Program-made: the position numbers and the translations under genes | Notes under the pieces: generated by a model | What the model was told of the DNA's origin: nothing | Databases searched by the model: none | What the model saw: only the letters and a program-made list of their open reading frames with translations | Shown here: positions 57,788 through 64,000 of the stretch, in pieces | Numbering within the stretch: position 1 is the stretch's first letter | Layout: each line of letters starts with the position of its first letter | Assembly (NCBI GenBank): GCA_036426205.1 | Contig: WSYH01000212.1 | Span: 205,186-269,185, forward strand | From: Ascaphus truei | Lineage: Eukaryota; Chordata; Amphibia; Anura; Ascaphidae | DNA length: 64,000 nucleotides | Direction of reading: 5' to 3'

Positions 57788-58177
57788 TGCAGTAACATAA
57801 ACTGTAGTACTTTATACAATGTGGTGAACACTTCTTCCCGTATGAAGCTCGGCTGTTGGATTCATGACGCATGCGCGTACCATGGGGGGCAAAATAAAAA
57901 AAATATTTTAATCTTTACTTGCCCCTTTACCTTTATCCGTCTGCATGATAATATACAGATCGCGGTGGTGAAGATCACAATATGCCGGAACAGAGTTCAG
58001 AACGGAAGTTCTACCAAAACTATACGAATCAATATTGTTAAATGTGCTGTGCAATTGTTGCAGCAAATACGAGTGATTCCATGCGCAGCACAAACATGTC
58101 TTACAGAACGTTCACGCCCCTCCATACCCACAAATAATGCATTGACAATTGTTAACATGATAAAAAAAATAGTAGAT

Positions 58178-58225
58178 TCTGAAGACAGCAATAACTATAT
58201 GAGAAATAAAAACACATTAATATCA
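58178..58225. repeat. Right copy of 48-bp direct repeat flanking the rearranged block
   Basis: Identical to 44602-44649. To its right the sequence continues as intron 2 of the Myb-like gene; to its left the sequence belongs to forkhead module 4. Confidence 0.85.
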
Positions 58226-58493
58226 ACATAATGACTAAGTAATTATGTGCTAATGTTCTTAATTAGCCTGTAGATCTACTGTTAAAGCACATAATTTGAT
58301 GCACTAAATTGACTACTTGTATAAATTAAAGAACAAGCATGGTTTGGAGAAACTGAACAGAGAGCCCTGTGTAATTTATCCATTCATTACTCACATCATA
58401 AACAATGAAGTTATTTTGATACTGTATGTATAAATGCTTGCATTTCACTCACAATTTCTGACATAAATATTTATGTTATTGCATAGTACTCAC

Positions 58494-59371
58494 CTGGTGT
58501 CGACTGTGAAGTAGATGGGCCGACATCCCTATTCCTTTCAATCCCAAAAATAAGGCGAGCGTTCATAATGGGATACATGGTCTCCTCGTAGGACTACAAA
58601 TTTAAGGATGCTGGTGGGCCGCCTCCTGTCCCACATACATGGCGGCCGGCTCTTGACATTTTCTTCTTTAGAAGAAGTTTGATATCCCCAAAACGTTTTT
58701 TGCACGTCTCGGGGGTTCTACGAAACACGCCGGATGCAGATACAGATGTACTAATCTGGGTCCACAGTTTCGTCTTTTGCTGTGAATATAAAAAAATCTC
58801 TTATGACTTATAGGTTATATAAGGTTAATGTACATGAAACTACTGTTATTTGATAATGTATGCAAATATATTTAAGACACAAAAGTGTAGCAACATGTAC
58901 ATATAGTTACACACACCTATTAGGCGAGGTCATACGTGCATTCGTGATTACAAAATGTGCCCAATCAGCTGCACACACCCGTTATAGCATTAATGTTTCA
59001 CAGCTCAATGTTATGTAACTAATTTATTTCAGCTACACAATGTTTTAATAAAAGACAAAGATCATTATTTGAATAGAATCATTCAAAAAATACTTACATG
59101 ATATTGAGCCATATAGTCGGTCATAGGAAGCCATGACACCTTCAACAAGTATTTCAGTTTCACGTTGGGTAAACCGTGGGTTTCGGATGCCCTCAGCATG
59201 ATCCTGTCTTGATGGTGGCCCCTCATCACTTCCAGCATCAGACTGCTCGGCATCACTGGTCAGATGCTGGCCACTGTCCCTCTCTCCCTGTCCACTACTC
59301 TCGCTACCCTCTCCCACCTGCACTCCTCCACCTGGGGTAGCATCATGGGACGTCCCGCATGGGACGTACAT
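58494..59371 (-). pseudogene. Harbinger Myb/SANT-like gene, exons 1 and 2
   Basis: Exon 1 (59371-59098) starts MYVPCGTSHDATPGGG, is acidic and Ser-rich, and ends RNPRFTQRETEILVEGVMASYDRLYGSIS before a GTAAGT donor; the stretch after RNP is split here only for description. Exon 2 (58779-58494, after TATTCACAG) reads KTKLWTQISTSVSASGVFRR, TPETCKKRFGDIKLLLKKK and ARLIFGIERN, ending GPSTSQSTPG before GTGAGT. The F-x-RE...LV...Y..L pattern with W..I and CKKRF-DIK is the Myb/SANT-like DNA-binding domain of Harbinger partner proteins. A one-base shift at the junction and another near 58590 spoil the frame. Exon 3 should be 43855-44602. Confidence 0.65.
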
Positions 59372-59399
59372 GCCCTGACAGGATGGATCTTACCTGTAC

Positions 59400-59775
59400 G
59401 TGCCACTCCACTCCCACACTCCACCTCTCCTCCACTCAACACCACACCTCCAGCCACCGCCACTCCTCCACTCGCCACAACTACTCCAGCCACCGCCACT
59501 CCCCCACTCGCCACCACTCCTCCAGCCACCACCACTCCTCCAATCGCCAACACTCCTCCACTCGCCACCACTCCTCCACTCGCCACCACTCCTCCAGCCG
59601 CCGCCACTCCTCCACTCGCCACCACTCCTCCAGCCACTACAACACTCCCACGTCCACTCCCATGTCCACTCCCATGTCCACTCCCACTCCCACATCCACT
59701 CCCACATCCACTCCCACGTCCACTCCCACATCCACTCCCACATCCACTCCCACATCCACTCCCACATCCACTCAT
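59400..59775. repeat. Proline/threonine-coding minisatellite
   Basis: Tandem units CCACTCCTCCACTCGCCA and CCAGCCACCGCCACTCC, passing into CCCACATCCACTCC repeats. It gives long frames on both strands. A GTAAGA donor-like site (minus strand) near 59395 suggests it is transcribed upstream of the Myb-like start. Confidence 0.8.
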
Positions 59776-59779
59776 CCTC

Positions 59780-60325
59780 TCTTTTTCACTTAGTCACAAA
59801 AAAACAAATAGAAACAAAAATGACACACTAACAAAGTTCTTTCACACTAACAATACAAAAATGTACAGAAACAAATATAATAACACAAGACAACTCACTC
59901 AATAATCACAGACAACTCACAAATCAACAGCTCTCTCTTCTCCTACCACCAAGTCCAGTCTATCTCGCCCTTCCTCCCAACAGCACCGACACGTGATCCT
60001 GAAAATGGGCGCCTTATATAGGGTGAACAATTACAATTGACACTTGAAACTGGGAGTACAATGATTGTCAGGAGGTTGACTAATTATCATCACTTCAGCA
60101 TTTCTGCATTTCAGCATTTCAGCACTTAATACCTACACCATCTCCATCAACAAATATATCCCCCAACATTTACAACCATACTATAATGAAGGAAATGTCT
60201 CCTTCCATGGATTCTCACACAGATACCCCCAGGAAACTAAGGGGACATACACGAACATCAGGGGACATTAACTGCCTTATCGTTGAAATGCCAAACTTCT
60301 TTACAATGACCTTTATTTATAATTA
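59780..60325. other. Upstream region of Myb-like gene, no gene
   Basis: AT-rich; a TATA-like CTTATATAGG at 60012 (plus) could serve as CCTATATAAG on the minus strand for the Myb-like gene. Nothing else recognised. Confidence 0.35.
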
Positions 60326-60334
60326 TAATATTTT

Positions 60335-60592
60335 AGATGAGCAGGGGGTCTCCGGAGCAGAACCACATTGGTTTCAGGTCCAGGGACCCCCTACTGCAGG
60401 AGATACAGGCCCCGTTATGGGGTGCCGGTATCCCCTGCACTTTTAAACCTTCAGCGTCACGTGACAGGGACATTTAATTTCTGCCTTGGATACCGGCACC
60501 CCATAACAGGGCCTGTATCTCATGAAGTAGGGGGTCCCCGATCCTGAAACCAATGCGGTTCAGCTCTGAAGACACCCTGCTCCCGCACAATA
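60335..60592. repeat. Palindromic foldback element, copy 1
   Basis: The arms GAGCAGGGGGTCTCCGGAGC... and their reverse complement (...GACACCCTGCTC) fold onto each other; GGGGTGCCGGTATCC is matched by GGATACCGGCACCCC. The centre holds GTCACGTGAC at about 60457. Non-autonomous; superfamily unknown. Confidence 0.75.
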
Positions 60593-60691
60593 TAATTTAA
60601 AATGACATGAATGCAGCTTCATAACCATTGCACATATCCGCAACGCTAACAGAATAATGTTTATTGTTATTGGTGTTTTTGACCTTAATGT

Positions 60692-60947
60692 AGATGAGCA
60701 GGCGGTCTCCGGAGCTGAACCGCATTGGTTTCAGGTCCGGGGAACCCCTACTGCAGGAGAAACAGGCCCTGTTATGGGGTGCCGGTATCCACAGCAGAAT
60801 GTAAATGTCCCGGTCACGTGACGCCTAAGTTTTCAAAGTGCAGGTGATACCGGCACCCCATAATGGGGCCTTTATCTCCTGAAGTAGGGGGTCCCCGGAC
60901 CTGAAACCAATGCGGTTCAGTTCCGGTGACCCCCTGCTCATGTACAC
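60692..60947. repeat. Palindromic foldback element, copy 2
   Basis: Second copy of the same foldback in the same orientation, about 100 bases after the first, with the same arms and central GTCACGTGAC near 60814. Confidence 0.75.
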
Positions 60948-61684
60948 TATTATTAAAATGTATTTATTTAGTGTACGATCGCCTGTAACAGGCTTGCATG
61001 GAGATGCCAAATCTCCATGCAAATGTTACATGCGGTTTTATTTTCTATCAGCTACCGTACGTGACGTTTCAGTGCGCTAGCCAGGGGAAAAAACAAACAC
61101 GCACGGTATGGCTGTTTTGAAGCCGCACGATAGAAAATGGGCTGAACGGCTTAGTGAATCGCGCCTCCGGCTTCACTGTTTATCGGGCGGGTTATTAGTT
61201 TTCAGCCTGGTGGATAATCACGGAGCTTAGTGCATAACCCCCTTAATGTCTCCAAACAAATGCTGCCACAGGCATGTTAGGAGCAAGCATGAAAAGCACC
61301 TCTCAGTGCAGCCAATGATCTTAAGGCTATGGTCACAAACCAGAAGGTGCACAGGCATATGATACTTGCGTTGTGTTGCTGGTGTCCTGATGAGTCATCC
61401 AGGAATGTTGGTGAGTTATGATCCGACCACAGTAATTCCAATGATGTCGGCACCTCACAACAGCTGGCACTCCGCAACGACCATAGGCAGCAGAAGCAGG
61501 AGTGAGAAGTACACCAGATCTCTCACAGCGTGTCACAGCACCTCAGTATTTAGCTTAGGCAGCTCGTTAGGCTTGTGCACAGCTTGTTTTTCAGACTCAG
61601 CCCTCCACAACAGACGTGGGCAGCAAGGAGGAAGCACAGCAGGTCCTACACAGTAAATCACCGATCACAGCAGCAGAGGCAGGA

Positions 61685-61726
61685 ACACCCAACGCGGCGT
61701 TTCGCTAGGAGCTTCGTCAGGGGCGT
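61685..61726 (-). ncRNA. Hammerhead ribozyme, type I minimal
   Basis: On the minus strand: stem I strand ACGCCC (61726-61721), box CTGACGA (61720-61714), stem II AGCTCCTAGC with GCT/AGC pairing, GAAAC (61703-61699), a 3-bp stem III ACG...CGT with a 3-base loop, cleavage base T after GT, and stem I strand GGGTGT (61690-61685), which pairs with ACGCCC over 6 bp with one G-U. All core positions of CUGANGA...GAAA...NUH are present. Hammerheads of this compact form are known in Penelope-like elements, where they cut the transcript or process tandem RNAs. Position: about 265 bases after the GIY-YIG stop. Confidence 0.75.
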
Positions 61727-61988
61727 GTCTGTATTACACATCGGGGAGGACCTTAAGTACCCTGAATTGATGACACAAGCATCAGAGTTCAGCTGCTACA
61801 AATGAATCGAACAGACAAGTGGGCTTGAGTCAAGATAAACAATATGCAACTACATAATCTATGCAATGCTAAAAAGTTATTATAAAATCAGAAAAAGATC
61901 ATGGAAAACACATATAAAGAGTGTTATCAGCTAAATTGAACTAAGTTTAAAAAAGGTTTAAAAAACAAAGAACATTTGGGATGTTTGT

Positions 61989-62540
61989 TTAGATGAATGA
62001 TGAAAAATTTAAGTCTTCATTTAAACCCCTAGGGGCAACACTATCCAGGTTGAAAATTCCTTGACTTTCGCGTTTAAGCAGTGCAGTTTCTAAATCACCA
62101 CCCCTATTTGTAAGGGAGACCCTCTCAATGCCCCAGGCAGTAAGTCCTTTAGTGGAGTGTGAATGCTTGAAGAAAAAATGCCTAGCAAAACTGGTTAGCT
62201 TCCTAGATCTAGCCAGATCTTTAGGAGCATTCCTAATGTTACAGGTATGCTCCAAGATACGAACTTTAAACTCCCTCATTGTCATTCCTACATATAGGAG
62301 ATGACAGGGGCACATAAGGGCATAAATGAGTCCCTTGGTATTACAATTGAAGAAATCCCTCACAAGAAAGGTGCGGTTGCCACTGCTATTAGTAAAGCTC
62401 TTCCTTAGGTTTACAAAAATGCAGCATTTACATTTACCACATTGGAATGTGCCTTTTGAGATATTGGTTCGTGGGGCACATTTGTCAAAGTGACTACGTT
62501 CTAGTCTATCGCCAATGTTCTGGCCTCTTCTAGCTGTCAT
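61989..62540 (-). CDS. Penelope-like element 2: GIY-YIG endonuclease region
   Basis: A 183-residue frame: CGKCKCC cysteine cluster near residue 35, then GLIYALMCPCHLLYVGMTM (the GIY and YIG strands) and FKVRILEHTCNIRN, with RHFFFKHSHS and IERVSLTNRGGDLETALLKRE downstream, ending in LNEDLNFSSFI. These blocks match the ORF at 22993-23991 in order. The domain would nick DNA for target-primed insertion. It is separated from the RT end by a stop or shift near 62545-62650. Confidence 0.75.
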   Translation of the reverse strand: MTARRGQNIGDRLERSHFDKCAPRTNISKGTFQCGKCKCCIFVNLRKSFTNSSGNRTFLVRDFFNCNTKGLIYALMCPCHLLYVGMTMREFKVRILEHTCNIRNAPKDLARSRKLTSFARHFFFKHSHSTKGLTAWGIERVSLTNRGGDLETALLKRESQGIFNLDSVAPRGLNEDLNFSSFI

Positions 62541-62655
62541 CTGAACCTTACATCGAATGTGCTGATTAAGACTAGTTTCACTCTTGAGGATACCCCAATG
62601 TCGTTGTATAATCCCCTAATCTCTTCCTATTGTTGGCAATAAATTGAAATAAATC

Positions 62656-63236
62656 TTACCTGGGGAGAAGGGGCATTAGAATATCCTTGATTTTAGGAAT
62701 CAACAAAGAATTCCTATTAGCATGGTTCCCCTTATACAGTGCCCTTTTAAAGCATCTTTTTGAATAGCCCCTCTCCACAAATAGAGCCTCCTGTTCCTTA
62801 ACCCTTTGTTCATAAATAGGTGCTGAGGAACAATTGCACTTTAATCTATATAGCTGCCCAATGGGAATGCCTTGTTTTAAGGGAGTGGGATGACAACTCT
62901 CATAATGAAGGAGAGTATTGGTGGCTGTGCTTTTTCTGAAAACATCTGTGGCTATTCTCAAATCCGCTGTCATCTAGATTTTTAGGTCGAGAAATTACAC
63001 AGATGTATCAGATATTTCCTGTGTTAATTTGATATTCAAATGGTTGTCATTCAAAATGTCAATGAATTTCCGACATTGCTTGATGTCCCATCCCACAGGA
63101 AGAGGACATCATCAATAAATCTAATCCAGAGTGGAATATGGTTAGTATATACTGTCATGTCATTAATGAAGACAAATTTCGCCTCCCACCATCCAAGGAA
63201 GAGGTTTGCATATGAACCGGCACATTTTGCCCCCAT
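62656..63236 (-). pseudogene. Penelope-like element 2: reverse-transcriptase remnant
   Basis: 63236-63051 contains NLFLGWWEAKFVF and RFIDDVLFLW, the catalytic Asp pair motif of Penelope RTs (R-IDD--F-W). 62973-62656 continues with FRKSTATNTLLHYESCHP, IGQLYRLKCNCS and FVERGYSKRCF, which correspond to the N-terminal third of the ORF at 22993-23991. A frame change near 63000-63050 separates them; the RT upstream of GWWEAK is deleted. Confidence 0.7.
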
Positions 63237-63287
63237 AGCCGTACTTCTTACTTGGATGTAGAATTTTTTTTATCAAAAACAAAGTAA

Positions 63288-63911
63288 TTATGTGTAAGTA
63301 TAAATGTTAGAATGCAAAACAAGGGGATGTGAAGGAAAGGGGAAGGGGTGAGGTGGACCTCTAGGTTTTTCCCAATTCTTTCTATTCCCTGTAGCATAGT
63401 CTTCTAGATCTCGATCGTATTTCCTATCCTTATTTTCTTTAAGTGTGGATTCCAGGTTTTCTAATCTTTTTTGGAGCGTTTTGTCATTTTCTTTGAACAC
63501 AGGGTGGCCCATTAATGGTTCTATGGTTTCCTTAATGGTATTTATTTCTTTGTCCATAATGGCCATTCTTTTCCTGTGTTGTAGAATAATGAGTTTCATT
63601 AGTTCAGATGATGCATGGTCCACAACGCCCTCCCAGGCGTTCATGAACACTGCATCATCCAAATCAAATGAAGGAAGCTTCTTAATCCTTAAACCTCTAG
63701 GGATAATCTTATTGCTTAAATATTTATTTAAATATAACATATCGAACCATTTTCTAGTATCTTTGAACAAAAGGGCTTCTAATTTAGTGAATTCTCTGTT
63801 TAGAATTTCTCTCTCACTCAGCGGAGCAGATTCCACTCTGTGTGCAGAGAAATTCAAATCATGGTTTCTTTGTTGTCTTCTAGTGAAGACATTTGAACTT
63901 ATATGTTCCAT
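63288..63911 (-). CDS. Penelope-like element 2: N-terminal region
   Basis: A 207-residue frame starting MEHISSNVF. KWFDMLYLNKYLSNKIIPRG with LRIKKLP and VFMNAWEGVV corresponds to the conserved pre-RT region of Penelope-like proteins (IPRGLR...W). A helical coiled-coil-like part follows (MAIMDKEINTIKE, LQKRLENLESTLKENK). The end (PPHPFPFPSHPLVLHS) overlaps the 45-bp direct repeat and then runs into the deletion. Confidence 0.65.
   Translation of the reverse strand: MEHISSNVFTRRQQRNHDLNFSAHRVESAPLSEREILNREFTKLEALLFKDTRKWFDMLYLNKYLSNKIIPRGLRIKKLPSFDLDDAVFMNAWEGVVDHASSELMKLIILQHRKRMAIMDKEINTIKETIEPLMGHPVFKENDKTLQKRLENLESTLKENKDRKYDRDLEDYATGNRKNWEKPRGPPHPFPFPSHPLVLHSNIYTYT
63310..63354. repeat. 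45-bp direct repeat (first copy; second at 63956-64000)
   Basis: GAATGCAAAACAAGGGGATG... to GGGGTGAGGT occurs again at the very end of the window, an offset of 646 bases. The repeat continues to the window edge, so its true length is unknown. It suggests tandem duplication within Penelope-like element 2. Confidence 0.8.
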
Positions 63912-64000
63912 TTTAGATGACAGTGGGTGCAGCCTCTAATCCCAGAACTTAATGTGAATGCAAAACAAGGGGATGTGAAGGAAAGGGGAAGGGGTGAGGT

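Larger units (their letters stand above)
44650..58177. other. 13.5-kb rearranged block of inverted Harbinger/Gypsy copies
   Basis: In order: about 215 bases unique (44650-44864); a direct copy of 41745-42215 (44885-45375); module 2 (45376-48178: Myb exon 3, forkhead, 3' spacer); module 3 (48180-51050, the same); then the inverted transposase (51843-53306), inverted left region (53310-54945) and inverted Gypsy LTR, RNase H and part of RT (54945-56743); finally a partial module 4 with forkhead (56744-58177). From 48180 to 56743 it is the reverse complement of 35940-44640. Most copies carry many one-base indels. It is either a real complex rearrangement or an assembly error. Confidence 0.75.
32168..61242. 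mobile_element. PIF/Harbinger element, very large, with nested insertions
   Basis: The left end at 32168 (GGGGGCTATGCACTAAGCTC) and the inverted right end at 61221-61242 match over 22 bases with one mismatch, and both are flanked by TTA (32165-32167 and 61243-61245). TTA target duplications are the hallmark of PIF/Harbinger. Inside are the HARBI1-like transposase on the plus strand, a forkhead ORF and a Myb/SANT-like gene on the minus strand. A Gypsy element (32262-37761), two foldback repeats and a 13.6-kb rearranged block enlarge it; without the Gypsy and the block it is about 10 kb. It could also be two elements of one family sharing ends by chance, but the gene content between the ends fits one element. 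Confidence 0.65.
61250..64000 (-). mobile_element. Penelope-like element 2, internally deleted
   Basis: Minus-strand element with N-terminal ORF (63911-63288), a small RT remnant (63236-63051), RT end and GIY-YIG ORFs (62973-61989) and a 3' region with a hammerhead ribozyme (61685-61726). Most of the RT fingers and palm is missing at about 63240-63290. A 45-bp direct repeat at 63310 and 63956 suggests a tandem copy beyond the window edge. Confidence 0.7.

Noticed and set aside
59260..59905. Thr/Pro-rich plus-strand frame and Gly/Ser/Cys- or Trp/Glu-rich minus-strand frames
   Set aside because: All arise from the CCACTCC-type minisatellite, which is open in several frames at once.
61388..61412. 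CTGATGAGTCATCCAGGAAT as a second hammerhead
   Set aside because: CTGATGA is present but GAAA is replaced by GGAAT and no stem I partner is visible.
1..64000. tRNA, rRNA or bacterial-type operons and ribosome-binding sites
   Set aside because: None recognised by eye; gene structure and element content are eukaryotic.

Overview
The window is eukaryotic and almost wholly built of transposable elements. Spliced transposase genes with GT/AG introns, a gamma-type retroviral Env, GIY-YIG Penelope-like elements, PIF/Harbinger, BEL/Pao and an integrase-first Gypsy element together suggest a lower vertebrate, most likely an amphibian and perhaps a frog. That placement is inference from element content. 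No single-copy host gene was recognised.

Layout. 1-2.5 kb: minus-strand BEL/Pao-like Gag and the start of its protease, running off the left edge. 3.4-13.8 kb: a tandem endogenous retrovirus (partial unit A, shared LTR, unit B, LTR) that has lost most of gag-pol but keeps an open env in unit A; a terminal-inverted-repeat element sits in gag. 14.4-17.2 kb and 26.6-31.0 kb: two diverged copies of a Tc1/mariner-like element whose multi-exon transposase lies head to head with a small basic companion gene. 17.9-19.5 kb: complex tandem repeats. 21.4-24.3 kb: a Penelope-like element with perfectly matching 458-bp inverted arms. 32.17-61.25 kb: one large PIF/Harbinger element bounded by matching inverted ends and TTA target duplications. 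It contains a 5.5-kb Gypsy element (AGCGC target duplication), the transposase, an intronless forkhead-domain reading frame and a spliced Myb/SANT-like gene. 61.3-64 kb: a second Penelope-like element with a complete hammerhead ribozyme motif.

The Harbinger element is interrupted at 44.65-58.2 kb by about 13.6 kb of rearranged, mostly inverted copies of its own left part, including part of the Gypsy element. The block is flanked by a 48-bp direct repeat and splits the Myb-like gene exactly there. Its copies, and retroviral unit B, differ from their partners mainly by one-base insertions and deletions, which looks like unpolished long-read consensus. Part of the duplication may therefore be an assembly artefact. 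Without the block and the Gypsy insertion the Harbinger element would be about 10 kb and carry three genes: transposase, forkhead protein and Myb-like protein.

The most interesting candidates are the forkhead-domain cargo gene inside the Harbinger element, present four times here; the head-to-head two-gene Tc1/mariner-like element; the hammerhead ribozyme of the second Penelope-like element; and the Gypsy element with integrase before reverse transcriptase and a SCAN-like Gag.
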